Positions 8,925-17,353 of a stretch of 64,000 nt of DNA are shown here, one piece after another. Numbering within the stretch: position 1 is the first letter of the stretch; each line of letters opens with the position of its first letter. A model generated the notes under the pieces. That model saw only the letters and a list, made by a program, of their open reading frames with translations. It was not told the origin of the DNA and ran no database searches. The DNA comes from Parvibaculum sp041688015 (lineage in GTDB: Bacteria; Pseudomonadota; Alphaproteobacteria; Parvibaculales; Parvibaculaceae): positions 124,001 to 188,000 of the forward strand of contig JBDNIY010000007.1 of NCBI GenBank assembly GCA_041688015.1. Reading direction: 5' to 3'. A program made the position numbers and the translations under genes.

Positions 8925-10214
8925 ATGACAAAGAACGACACCGCCACGATCCCCCCCGCATCAGCCCCGCTTAAGGACCTCTATGAGGTTGGCGAGATCC
9001 CGCCGCTGGGTCATGTGCCTGCCAATATGTACGCTTGGGCGATCCGCCGCGACCGTCAGGGCCCGCCTGATCAGGCCATGCAGGTCGAAGTCGTGCCGAC
9101 ATGGAAGCTCGACAGTCAGGACGTGCTCGTCCTGGTGATGGCCGCTGGCGTCAATTACAACGGCGTCTGGGCCTCTTTGGGCACGCCCGTTTCCGTCTTC
9201 GACGTCCATAAGGTGCCTTATCACATCGCCGGGTCCGACGCGTCGGGCATCGTCTATGCGGTCGGCTCCAAGGTCACGCGCTGGAAGGTCGGCGATGAGG
9301 TCGTCATCCATTGCAATCAGGATGACCACGACGACGAAGAAACCAATGGCGGCGACCCGATGCTCTCGCCCTCCCAGCGCATCTGGGGTTATGAGACGCC
9401 CGACGGCTCCTTTGCCCAATTCGCGCGCGTCCAAAGCCAGCAGCTCATGGCCCGTCCGCGTCATCTGACATGGGAAGAAAGCGCCTGCTACACGCTGACG
9501 CTCGCCACCGCCTACCGCATGCTGTTTGGCCATCGCCCGCATGTCCTCCAGCCCGGTCAGAATGTGCTCGTCTGGGGCGCATCAGGTGGCCTCGGCTCGT
9601 TTGCCGTCCAGCTTTGCGCCACCGCAGGGGCCAATGCCATCGGCGTCATTTCCGACGAGAGCAAGCGCGAATATGTAATGTCGCTTGGTGCCAAAGGCGT
9701 CATCAACCGCAAGGATTTTGACTGCTGGGGCCAGTTGCCCAAAGTGAATTCCGACGAATTCAACGTCTTCATGAAAGAAGCGCGCAAATTCGGCAAAGCG
9801 ATCTGGGACATCACCGGCAAGGGCATCGATCCTGACATTGTCTTCGAGCATCCCGGCGAAGCCACCTTCCCCGTCTCCTGCATGGTTGCCAAGCGCGGCG
9901 GCATGGTGGTGTTCTGCGCGGGCACAACCGGCTTCAACATGACGTTTGATGCGCGCTTCGTCTGGATGCGCCAAAAGCGCATTCAGGGCTCGCATTTTGC
10001 GCATCTGAAGCAGGCCTCATCGGCCAATCAGCTCGTCATCGACCGCCGCATTGACCCCGGCCTGTCGGAAGTCTTCTCATGGAACGACATTCCGTTCGCT
10101 CATATGAAGATGTGGCGCAACGAACATCTGCCCGGCAACATGGCGGTGCTCGTCTCCGCCGCCCGCCCTGGCTTGCGCACCATCGAAGACGCGATTGAAG
10201 CTGGCAACGAATAG
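8925..10214 (+). CDS. ccr: Crotonyl-CoA carboxylase/reductase
   Basis: 429 residues, matching Ccr, which reductively carboxylates crotonyl-CoA to (2S)-ethylmalonyl-CoA with NADPH and CO2, the committing step of the ethylmalonyl-CoA pathway. It is an MDR-family fold: substrate-domain VNYNGVWASLG (residues 76-86), the long Ccr-specific insertion rich in His/Asp (CNQDDHDDEE), and the nucleotide-binding VWGASGGLGSFAVQL. The late GSHFAHLKQA segment carries the His expected in the CO2 site. A good AAGG lies just before the ATG. The gene ends at a strong terminator. Confidence 0.96.
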   Translation: MTKNDTATIPPASAPLKDLYEVGEIPPLGHVPANMYAWAIRRDRQGPPDQAMQVEVVPTWKLDSQDVLVLVMAAGVNYNGVWASLGTPVSVFDVHKVPYHIAGSDASGIVYAVGSKVTRWKVGDEVVIHCNQDDHDDEETNGGDPMLSPSQRIWGYETPDGSFAQFARVQSQQLMARPRHLTWEESACYTLTLATAYRMLFGHRPHVLQPGQNVLVWGASGGLGSFAVQLCATAGANAIGVISDESKREYVMSLGAKGVINRKDFDCWGQLPKVNSDEFNVFMKEARKFGKAIWDITGKGIDPDIVFEHPGEATFPVSCMVAKRGGMVVFCAGTTGFNMTFDARFVWMRQKRIQGSHFAHLKQASSANQLVIDRRIDPGLSEVFSWNDIPFAHMKMWRNEHLPGNMAVLVSAARPGLRTIEDAIEAGNE

Positions 10215-10242
10215 ATATCGTTTGCCACGCCACTCAGAAATC

Positions 10243-10277
10243 ATCCCCCGGACGCACATCGCCTCCGGGGGATTTTT
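10243..10277. terminator. Rho-independent terminator after ccr
   Basis: A perfect 10-bp stem (ATCCCCCGGA / TCCGGGGGAT) with an 11-base loop runs into TTTTT on the + strand. Its T-tract touches the stop codon of the convergent carrier gene, so it ends ccr transcription just at the boundary. Confidence 0.9.
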
Positions 10278-11515
10278 CATTCCGACGAAATGCCAAACAG
10301 AGCGGCCATCAGCGAGACAAAAGCGAGAAACCCGTACCACGCCACCAGCCGCCCACGCCCCTTCAAGTCCTTTTTGGCAAGCGCCACCAGCGCCGCCACC
10401 AGACATTGCAAAAAATAAAAGAAAGCAAAGGCGCGCGAGGCCAGCGCGATAATTTGAAAGACGTCGCTCGACCACACAAGAGCAATGGCCACGCCTGCAA
10501 TCACCGGATAGAAATACCGCAAAGCCAGACGATTAGCGAAAGTCTGATGCAACAGACCTGCGCCACCAATCGCATCGGCCACCGAGGCTGAAAACTGCGA
10601 CGCCACTGCCGCGCCGGTCAGCAACCACGGCAACACCAATGCGATAATACCAACCATGCCAATGATCGCCGCGACGCCGCTGTCATCAACATCCGTCTTA
10701 AACATGATCGTCGCCGACGCAAAGAAGACAAGATAGATCGCGCCGGAAATGAGCTGCGCTGAACGCATCGTGCGCACGCGAAGTTCGGCGGAGTATTCAT
10801 CCGCCAGAAACCGCGAGGTTTCGAACCCTTGCACGACAATAATAAAGCCGAGCAAAGTGCGCAGCGTATGCGCATCAAATGCGGCGGGCAGCATGGCCAA
10901 CTCCCAACTACCCGACAACGCCAAATTGATATTGTACCCAACCAACGCAACCGTGATCGCGGCAATGGCGGCAAGGTTGAGGCTCACCGCATATTCTTCC
11001 AGCCGTTCAAGTCCGCTGAGGTTTCGCACAAGCCCATAGAAGCCAATAAAGGCAAGTAACCCCGTCGTGATGAGACGCGCCACAATTTCGTTTTCGACGC
11101 CAATGCCCTTCAGCAGAAAGATCGAGAGCAGCGAGAGATAATAGGCAACGGAAACAAAATAGGCCGCCGCCAGCGCTACATGCGACACACGTTCGGTCCA
11201 TACCGCCAGCCGCGCAGCCCTCCCGCCGCCATGCGTCCCGAACATCGGTTCGCCGTTCAAAATATTGAAACGAATCGCATCGCCGACGAGATAGGCGTAG
11301 ATCACCAGCCCCACCATGGCGGCCATTGCCCAATTGCCAACCGAGCTTGAAAGCAGCGGCACGGAGACCAGAAAGCCCGATCCGATAATGGATGCAAGCG
11401 GCGTAACGGTCGCCCGCCAGCGATCACTTTTCAGCAATCGCTTCGACAGGAAGACACAGAGAGCGACCGCGAAAACGCCCGCTAGAACAAGATTGATTAG
11501 AATCGTCAAGCACAC
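10277..11515 (-). CDS. APC-superfamily-like multi-pass membrane transporter
   Basis: 412 residues with about 11-12 hydrophobic segments over the whole length. It resembles amino acid/polyamine carriers: a GSGFLVSVPLL segment near residue 46 is like the GxGxxxx unwound helix 1 of APC proteins, and FIIVVQGFETSRFLADEY looks like their substrate-side helix 6. No signature fixes the substrate. The GTG at 11515 follows AAGGGTGA; a TTG two codons later is also possible. It is transcribed alone, convergent with ccr. Confidence 0.65.
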   Translation of the reverse strand: MCLTILINLVLAGVFAVALCVFLSKRLLKSDRWRATVTPLASIIGSGFLVSVPLLSSSVGNWAMAAMVGLVIYAYLVGDAIRFNILNGEPMFGTHGGGRAARLAVWTERVSHVALAAAYFVSVAYYLSLLSIFLLKGIGVENEIVARLITTGLLAFIGFYGLVRNLSGLERLEEYAVSLNLAAIAAITVALVGYNINLALSGSWELAMLPAAFDAHTLRTLLGFIIVVQGFETSRFLADEYSAELRVRTMRSAQLISGAIYLVFFASATIMFKTDVDDSGVAAIIGMVGIIALVLPWLLTGAAVASQFSASVADAIGGAGLLHQTFANRLALRYFYPVIAGVAIALVWSSDVFQIIALASRAFAFFYFLQCLVAALVALAKKDLKGRGRLVAWYGFLAFVSLMAALFGISSE

Positions 11516-11593
11516 TCACCCTTGATAGATCAGAGGAACGACACTAAGCCGGGTGGAGAGTTGCGCAAACGCAATATGCGAGCCGATATCTTA

Positions 11594-12388
11594 TCAGAGA
11601 AGGCCGAGTGACATTGCGCCATGCCCGGTCACATAGAGACCCACGACAATGACGACACCAGCAAAGAGCTGTGACAGTAACTGTTTCCGCTCAGCGAGCT
11701 TGCGCGACAAAAGCATACCCACCAGCGCACCGAACGCACCGCCCACCAGCATCAATCCCGCAAGCCGCCAATCCACCAGATCGGAAATCGCATAGCTTGA
11801 GGCCGTCGCCGTGCCAAACGCGGCCACCGAAACAAGCGACGAGCCCACCGCGTAAAGGATCGGCATATTGGTCGCATTGATCAGCCCCGGCACAATCAGA
11901 AAGCCACCACCAATGCCAAAAAAACCTGACAATACGCCAACGCCAAATCCGTAGCCGATCAGCGAGGGCAACAATCGCGAGACTGTCTTTTTATCCAGCT
12001 GCACATTCGGGTCGCCCACCTTGCTCTTGCGCATCAGCATGGAGACGCCAACCGCGATCATGACGACGCCAAAAAAGGCCAACAACAATTGCCCGTCAAC
12101 GGCCTTGCCAACCTTGGCGCCGAGAAACGCACCAACAACGCCCGAAGCAGCAAAGACAATGGCGCAAGGCCATTTAACGGTATTGGCGCGCGCATGAAAG
12201 AACACACCGACCGTCGCATTGGCGGCCACTGCAACCGCACTAGTGCCAATCGCCAAATGGGTTGAGCTGACGCCCACGACATAGATCAACAGCGGCACGG
12301 CAAGGATCGATCCACCGCCACCGATCAGTCCGAGCGACAGTCCGACAAGCCCACCTGATCCAAGTGCCAAAATATCAGCCAATGGCAT
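11594..12388 (-). CDS. TauE/SafE-family sulfite/sulfonate exporter
   Basis: 264 residues with about eight membrane helices and the two internally repeated glycine-rich blocks of TSUP proteins: GLSLGLIGGGGSILAVPLL (residues about 14-32) and a later SGFFGIGGGFLIVPGL. The ATG at 12388 follows AAGGAC at good spacing; the longer upstream reading frame encodes cysteine-rich non-homologous sequence from the rhodanese gene. It lies 10 bp after the rhodanese gene in the bigR module, where the exporter is thought to remove sulfite made by persulfide dioxygenase. Confidence 0.9.
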   Translation of the reverse strand: MPLADILALGSGGLVGLSLGLIGGGGSILAVPLLIYVVGVSSTHLAIGTSAVAVAANATVGVFFHARANTVKWPCAIVFAASGVVGAFLGAKVGKAVDGQLLLAFFGVVMIAVGVSMLMRKSKVGDPNVQLDKKTVSRLLPSLIGYGFGVGVLSGFFGIGGGFLIVPGLINATNMPILYAVGSSLVSVAAFGTATASSYAISDLVDWRLAGLMLVGGAFGALVGMLLSRKLAERKQLLSQLFAGVVIVVGLYVTGHGAMSLGLL

Positions 12389-12398
12389 CAAATTGTCC

Positions 12399-12914
12399 TT
12401 ACGCCGTGCGGTTGTTCCACGGCATGAGGCCGAGCAACCTCGCCATACCGCAAAAGCCCGACACGCCTGCATACACAAGCCCCGCTCCCACAAAGGCCGA
12501 GAGCAGCACAAAGGCAGGGTGCACAAATACCGCGAGCAAAATCCCGATCACCACCAACGAGCCTGCCGCGATCTGAACCTGTCGCATGATCTCGATGGGC
12601 TTTGAGGCATCAGTTTCAACACCAAGCCCCGCGCCCTTCCAACCATCAATGCCACCTTCCAGAATATAGGCTTCACATGTGTCGGCAGGCAGTTGAGCCT
12701 CATTGGCTTTCGTCCGTATACCCGACTTGCAGTGATAGACGACAATGTCGCCAGCCTTGTACGCCTGCGCTCCACCAATAGTGGACAAAGGCGCATTTTT
12801 TGCGCCCGTAATATGCTCACGTGCAAATTCGTCGGGCTCGCGAATATCAATAATCACAGCGCCACGCTCTTTGAGTGTCTTGGCTTCCGCGGCCGTCACA
12901 GTTTTCATCGTCAT
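12399..12914 (-). CDS. Rhodanese domain fused to DUF2892 membrane segment
   Basis: 171 residues. Residues 1-100 form a single rhodanese domain with IIDIREPDEF and active-site Cys62 in YHCKSGIRT; residues about 105-165 are a DUF2892 hairpin of two membrane helices ending in a conserved-looking GFCGMARLLG. This fusion is usual in BigR-controlled sulfide operons, where it transfers sulfane sulfur at the inner membrane. SD AAGGAAG is 8 bases upstream of the ATG. It is cotranscribed with the ArsR regulator (45-bp gap) and the exporter. Confidence 0.92.
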   Translation of the reverse strand: MTMKTVTAAEAKTLKERGAVIIDIREPDEFAREHITGAKNAPLSTIGGAQAYKAGDIVVYHCKSGIRTKANEAQLPADTCEAYILEGGIDGWKGAGLGVETDASKPIEIMRQVQIAAGSLVVIGILLAVFVHPAFVLLSAFVGAGLVYAGVSGFCGMARLLGLMPWNNRTA

Positions 12915-12959
12915 AATGGCTACTTCCTTTCATCGCGTCGTTTCACCGAGACGCCGCCC

Positions 12960-13271
12960 TCACGGGCAATAAATGTCTTTCAGAACTTTCAGCAGCTTTG
13001 CTGCATTCGGGTCCCCGATCCGGTAGAAAACCTGTTGCGCGTCCTTGCGTGCCTCGATCAAGCCATCCACGCGCAGTTTCGCCAGATGTTGCGACAGCGC
13101 CGACATGCCAAGCCCAACCTCTTGCGCCAACGCCGACACGCTCGCTTCGCCCCGCATCGCCAGCGTGCAAAGGATCAGCAATCGTTTCTCATTGGCCAGC
13201 AGGCGCAACATCTGCGCTGCTTCACTGGCACTTTCAGCCAGCCGCGCCATATCGCTTTTTGTGACCTGCAT
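12960..13271 (-). CDS. bigR: BigR/SqrR-type persulfide-sensing ArsR repressor
   Basis: 103 residues with an ArsR winged helix (LSQHLAKLRVDGLIEARKDAQ as recognition helix and wing, split over residues about 60-80). Two cysteines, Cys35 (LLILCTLA) and Cys102 (IYCP), occupy the positions of the redox pair that forms a di- or polysulfide bond in BigR/SqrR and releases DNA. No extra metal-binding cysteines are seen. It heads the rhodanese-exporter operon and is divergent from blh, the typical target. Confidence 0.88.
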   Translation of the reverse strand: MQVTKSDMARLAESASEAAQMLRLLANEKRLLILCTLAMRGEASVSALAQEVGLGMSALSQHLAKLRVDGLIEARKDAQQVFYRIGDPNAAKLLKVLKDIYCP

Positions 13272-13273
13272 AG

Positions 13274-13312
13274 CTAAATTCGATTTCTATATTTAAGATG
13301 TTGCTAATTTAG
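13274..13312. promoter_or_regulatory. Candidate BigR operator in the bigR-blh intergenic region
   Basis: The 98-bp gap is strikingly AT-rich. It holds inverted 7-bp arms CTAAATT (13274-13280) and AATTTAG (13306-13312) with TATATTTAAG between them, close to the bigR start codon. BigR is known to bind AT-rich dyads overlapping both divergent promoters. The exact operator spacing is inferred. Confidence 0.55.
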
Positions 13313-13369
13313 GTACTTCTAATATAAAAGTCAAGACAGAAACAACGGACCCCCTTCAAGGAGGCAAAC

Positions 13370-14263
13370 ATGACCGCTCAAGCAAATCCCACGATCCGCA
13401 CCTTCTTTGATGAGGCGACCAACACCGCGACCCATCTTGTGTCGGATCCAACAACGGGAACGGCTGCGATCATCGACCCCGTGCTCGACTACGACCCGCG
13501 CTCGGGCAAGATCACAACCACCAGCGCCCAAAAGCTTCTCGCCGCCCTCATCGAAGACAAGCTGACACTCGAATGGGTGTTGGAAACTCACGCCCATGCC
13601 GATCACCTGACGGCGGCACAGTTTTTGAAATCACACACGGGTGCCAAAATAGGCATCGGCACGCATATCAATGATGTGCAGAAAATATTTGGCCCCGTCT
13701 TCGACCTAAAAACGGCCGCACCCGACGGGCATGAGTTCGACCATCGCTTCACAGATAGCGAAGTGTTCTATATCGGCGCTTTGCCCGTCGAGGTTATGGC
13801 GACCCCTGGGCACACACCGGCCTGCGTCTCCTACAAGGTCGGCCACAATGTCTTTGTCGGCGATACGCTCTTCATGCCCGATTACGGAACCGCGCGCACC
13901 GACTTTCCCGGCGGCGATGCCCGCACGCTTTATCGCTCTATCCAGCGCCTTCTCGCGCTGCCTGACGACACGCGCTTCTTCCTCTGTCATGACTATAAGT
14001 CCCCCGAACGCGACACCCATGTCTGGCAGACAACCGTGGCTGACGAACGCCAGCACAACATTCATGTGCATGACGGCACCACGGAGGATGCATTTGTCGC
14101 CATGCGCAACAAGCGCGATGCGACACTTGCCGCACCCGTCCTGCTGTTGCCATCTATTCAGGTCAACATTCACGGTGGCCACCTGCCATCGCCGTCGGCC
14201 AATGGAAAACGCTACTTGAGAATCCCGTTGACGATAGCTAAAGAAACAGATGCGGCCCTTTAA
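13370..14263 (+). CDS. blh: Persulfide dioxygenase-like metallo-beta-lactamase protein (Blh/ETHE1)
   Basis: 297 residues of the ETHE1/Blh branch. The metal motif is THAHADHL (His74, His76, Asp78, His79), then TPGHTPAC and VGDTLFMPDYGTARTDFPGG, where the Asp/Arg set is specific for persulfide dioxygenases rather than glyoxalase II. These enzymes oxidise glutathione persulfide to sulfite with a mononuclear iron. A strong AAGGAGG precedes the ATG. Divergence from bigR and the adjacent rhodanese and sulfite exporter complete a sulfide-detoxification module. Confidence 0.92.
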   Translation: MTAQANPTIRTFFDEATNTATHLVSDPTTGTAAIIDPVLDYDPRSGKITTTSAQKLLAALIEDKLTLEWVLETHAHADHLTAAQFLKSHTGAKIGIGTHINDVQKIFGPVFDLKTAAPDGHEFDHRFTDSEVFYIGALPVEVMATPGHTPACVSYKVGHNVFVGDTLFMPDYGTARTDFPGGDARTLYRSIQRLLALPDDTRFFLCHDYKSPERDTHVWQTTVADERQHNIHVHDGTTEDAFVAMRNKRDATLAAPVLLLPSIQVNIHGGHLPSPSANGKRYLRIPLTIAKETDAAL

Positions 14264-14555
14264 GGCCGCGTCTGATGCCGCCGAACGACCCTCATGGCAC
14301 TTAAACATCGCCAGCATATGCAAAAGGCATGTTAACCCGGTGCAAGGCACTGCGCGACCAATGCCAGCGCCGCACGGCCCATATCGGCCAGCCAGAGTTT
14401 TTCAATTCCGACTCGCTTCACGCCTCCTCAGACGATATTCCTGTCATGGCCTGCGTCGCATTAGCCCTGCGAAGGCCGCAATGGCCTGTGCTATAGCTTG
14501 AGACCGGACCGTGCGCCGCACCCATTTGTCCCTTGAAGATCGATCGAAACGCCTC

Positions 14556-16229
14556 ATGACCAAGACACCCATTGCCCTTGCCCCTGCGGATTTTCTGCCT
14601 CTTGCCGCCAAGGCTCTGACAAGCGCCGATACCCTACTTGCCCATGCGCGCCGCGCTGTCGCAGAAAGAGTAAGCAAGGAGGGGCGCATTTCTCCCGCCC
14701 TTCTGGAGCGCGAACAGTTCGCCGCCCATGGCTTTGCCTGGATGGCCACTTATGTCGAAGCCCTGCGTCAACTTCACGCCTATGCCACCCGCATGGAGGC
14801 TGAAGACCGTTTGGGCGAAATCGAACGCCTGATTGTACAAGCAGGCTATGGCGAATATCTCGACCAGATCGTCGGCGGTATCCCGATGAGCCAAGGCGAA
14901 ATCATCCGCCCGCGCGATCTCGGTGTCTCCGAGGACCAAGAAGCCGCCTACTTGACCGCCGACGTCAAAGCCCTGATCCGCGCTGGCAACACCAATGACG
15001 TACGCACGCGGTTAGCTGAACTCATTGCCGAAAAGGCAGGCTCTGCCACCTTCGGCGATGTGGGCCTTGAACAGACCTATGACGCCATCCGCGAACAGAT
15101 GCGTCGCTTTACTGATGCCGAAGTCATCCCTTACGCCCATGACTGGCATCTAAAGGACGACTACATCCCCATGTCGGTCGTCAACCAGATGGCCGAACTC
15201 GGCGTTTTCGGCCTGACCATTCCTGAAGAATTCGGCGGTTTGGGCCTTGGCAAAGAGTCCATGTGCGTCGTCTCCGAGGAATTGAGCCGTGGCTATATCG
15301 GCGTCGGTTCGCTCGGTACGCGCTCTGAAATCGCCGCCGAACTTATTCTCGCCGGCGGCACTGACGAGCAAAAGGCCAAATGGCTGCCGAAAATCGCCAG
15401 TGGCGAGACGCTGCCTACCGCCGTCTTCACCGAGCCCAATACAGGCTCTGATCTCGCCAGCCTCAAGACCCGCGGCCGCCTCGAAGGCGATGTCTATAAG
15501 ATCACCGGCAACAAGACATGGATCACCCATGCGGCGCGCGCCAACATCATGACGCTTCTGTGCCGCACCAATGACGCGCCGGGCTACAAAGGCCTGTCGA
15601 TGTTGCTGGCAGAAAAACTACGCGGCGATGATACCGAGCCTTTCCCAGCCAAAGGCATGACCGGCGGCGAAATCAAAGTGCTCGGCTATCGCGGCATGAA
15701 GGAATTTGAAATCGGCTTCGATGGCTTTGAAGTAAAAGCTGAAAACCTGCTCGGCGGGGCCGAAGGTCAAGGCTTCAAACAATTAATGCAAACCTTTGAA
15801 AGCGCTCGCATCCAGACGGCGGCCCGCGCCATCGGTGTCGCTCAGTCCGCGCTCGAACTGGGCTTGGCCTACGCGCAGGAACGCATCCAGTTTTCAAAAC
15901 CAATTTTTGAGTTTCCCCGCGTCTCCGGCAAACTCGTGATGATGGCCGTCGAAATCATGATTGCTCGCCAGCTTACCTATCACGCCGCGCGCGAAAAAGA
16001 TGGCGGACGCCGCTGCGACCTTGAAGCAGGCATGGCGAAATTACTGGCCGCACGCGTTGCATGGGCCGCCGCTGACAACGCGCTGCAAATTCACGGCGGC
16101 AACGGCTTTGCGCTGGAATACAAGATCAGCCGCGTCCTGTGCGACGCGCGCATTCTCAACATATTTGAAGGGGCCGCCGAAATTCAGGCCCAAGTGATCG
16201 CCCGCCGCCTGCTCGAAGGCGGCAATTAG
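14556..16229 (+). CDS. mcd: Methylsuccinyl-CoA dehydrogenase
   Basis: 557 residues, longer than ordinary acyl-CoA dehydrogenases (about 380) because of a 150-residue N-terminal helical extension typical of Mcd of the ethylmalonyl-CoA pathway, which oxidises (2S)-methylsuccinyl-CoA to mesaconyl-CoA with FAD. The catalytic core has TEPNTGSDLASLKT, the FAD-contact segment GNKTWITHA, and the C-terminal QIHGGNGFALEYKISR. The ATG at 14556 is preferred to a GTG at 14511. Ecm and Ccr are encoded 6-8 kb upstream, and the EtfAB pair 4 kb downstream is a plausible electron acceptor. Confidence 0.9.
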   Translation: MTKTPIALAPADFLPLAAKALTSADTLLAHARRAVAERVSKEGRISPALLEREQFAAHGFAWMATYVEALRQLHAYATRMEAEDRLGEIERLIVQAGYGEYLDQIVGGIPMSQGEIIRPRDLGVSEDQEAAYLTADVKALIRAGNTNDVRTRLAELIAEKAGSATFGDVGLEQTYDAIREQMRRFTDAEVIPYAHDWHLKDDYIPMSVVNQMAELGVFGLTIPEEFGGLGLGKESMCVVSEELSRGYIGVGSLGTRSEIAAELILAGGTDEQKAKWLPKIASGETLPTAVFTEPNTGSDLASLKTRGRLEGDVYKITGNKTWITHAARANIMTLLCRTNDAPGYKGLSMLLAEKLRGDDTEPFPAKGMTGGEIKVLGYRGMKEFEIGFDGFEVKAENLLGGAEGQGFKQLMQTFESARIQTAARAIGVAQSALELGLAYAQERIQFSKPIFEFPRVSGKLVMMAVEIMIARQLTYHAAREKDGGRRCDLEAGMAKLLAARVAWAAADNALQIHGGNGFALEYKISRVLCDARILNIFEGAAEIQAQVIARRLLEGGN

Positions 16230-16260
16230 TCGAAGGCACCTACTCGAAGGTGGCATTTCT
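16209..16260. repeat. Imperfect direct repeat of the mcd 3' end
   Basis: CTGCTCGAAGGCGGCAATTAG, carrying the mcd stop, is echoed 31 bp downstream by CTACTCGAAGGTGGCATTTCT (16240-16260). It looks like an old small duplication of the terminal codons. Confidence 0.6.
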
Positions 16261-16302
16261 AAAAGGCCTGCCGGTGGCGTAGGAATATACAAGAGTAAGT
16301 CG

Positions 16303-16494
16303 ATGGAAACGTTTATCAATTATCTCGGCCCCATCCTCATGGGAGCGGTCCTGCTGGTGCTAATTTTCGGCCTGCTCAACATGGCGCGAAGTGGCCCGGC
16401 AGCACGATCACAATCGCTAATGCGCTGGCGCGTTGGCCTGCAATTCATCGCCGTGGTCATGTTGATGGTTGCCCTTTACCTGACGTCGCGCTGA
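16303..16494 (+). CDS. HIG1-domain twin-transmembrane protein
   Basis: 63 residues made of two membrane helices joined by a short basic loop (RSQSLMRWRVGLQF), the pattern of bacterial HIG1-type small proteins. Mitochondrial relatives help assemble respiratory supercomplexes. In many Alphaproteobacteria this gene sits immediately upstream of the PduO adenosyltransferase and etfBA; here the same order is kept but four genes are inserted between. The ATG is clear; an upstream stop limits extension. Confidence 0.8.
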   Translation: METFINYLGPILMGAVLLVLIFGLLNMARSGPAARSQSLMRWRVGLQFIAVVMLMVALYLTSR

Positions 16495-16678
16495 CATTTT
16501 CCATGCCAAAATCGGCAAGCTATGGCCAGTTCTGGCCCAGCTTCTGTCCAAATATAATCCGGCGACAAACCACGCGGAGGTCTGCTAGATTCTTGCAGGC
16601 CGAGAAATTCGATTATTTAAACAATGAAGGCCTGTTATTTGAGATAGTAGGTCTTGAGTGGTTTAGCGCTTAAGGAAG

Positions 16679-17233
16679 ATGATCTTGTTAAAGGGCAAGC
16701 TGATTTGGGCAGCCGTCGCGGTTGGTGCATTTTGCGCGTTTGGCGCTTCCGCACAGGCCAGTGACAGCATCATCGATGAGGCGCGCATTGGCCTCTACGA
16801 CCACAACTCCAACCTCACCGCCACGCGCCACGAAACCAACAACCCCGACGTCAATGTCGAATTGCTGTTCAAGTCGCCGGCATGGCTGCAATGGATGGCC
16901 AAACCCCGCATCAATCTCGGGGCCAATATCAATACCGGCAATGGCACCAGCATCGCCTATAGCGGGCTCGTCTGGGACTATAACTTCACAGACGCCCTCT
17001 TTATTGAAGGCGGCTTCGGCGGCGCCATTCACAATGGCGAAACCGACAGGCAGACGCGCACCAAACTCAATCTGGGTTGCCGCGTGATGTTTCACGAAAA
17101 TGTCTCACTGGGCTATCGCGTCACACAAAATTCAAGCGTGATGCTGACAATGGACCATATGTCGAACGCAAGCCTCTGCTCGCCCAATCCGGGTCTCACC
17201 GATGTCGGTGTGCGCTACGGCTATACATTCTAA
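16679..17233 (+). CDS. PagL-like lipid A 3-O-deacylase / acyloxyacyl hydrolase family protein
   Basis: 184 residues with a signal peptide (about 1-28, ASAQA-S) and an eight-stranded barrel-like alternation ending in aromatic-F (RYGYTF), as in outer-membrane PagL. The catalytic His and Ser are present in DHMSNAS. The third residue, Glu in Pseudomonas PagL at His+14, is Thr here with Asp next to it, so activity is uncertain. The AAGGA lies very close to the ATG, so the TTG at 16685 could be the true start. A terminator follows directly. Confidence 0.75.
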   Translation: MILLKGKLIWAAVAVGAFCAFGASAQASDSIIDEARIGLYDHNSNLTATRHETNNPDVNVELLFKSPAWLQWMAKPRINLGANINTGNGTSIAYSGLVWDYNFTDALFIEGGFGGAIHNGETDRQTRTKLNLGCRVMFHENVSLGYRVTQNSSVMLTMDHMSNASLCSPNPGLTDVGVRYGYTF

Positions 17234-17256
17234 TTTGGCGTCAATAGACGGCATGG

Positions 17257-17287
17257 AAAGGGGCGTTCTTATTTGAGCGCCCTTTTT
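17257..17287 (+). terminator. Rho-independent terminator after the PagL-like gene
   Basis: AAAGGGGCG pairs with CGCCCTTT (one wobble) across a 12-base loop and leads into TTTTT. It isolates the dehalogenase gene from upstream transcription. Confidence 0.75.
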
Positions 17288-17353
17288 GCGTCATGCGCGC
17301 GGGGCGGCTATTGTGTAGACTTCTCACTGCGAGACCAAACAGGAGGCCAGCGA

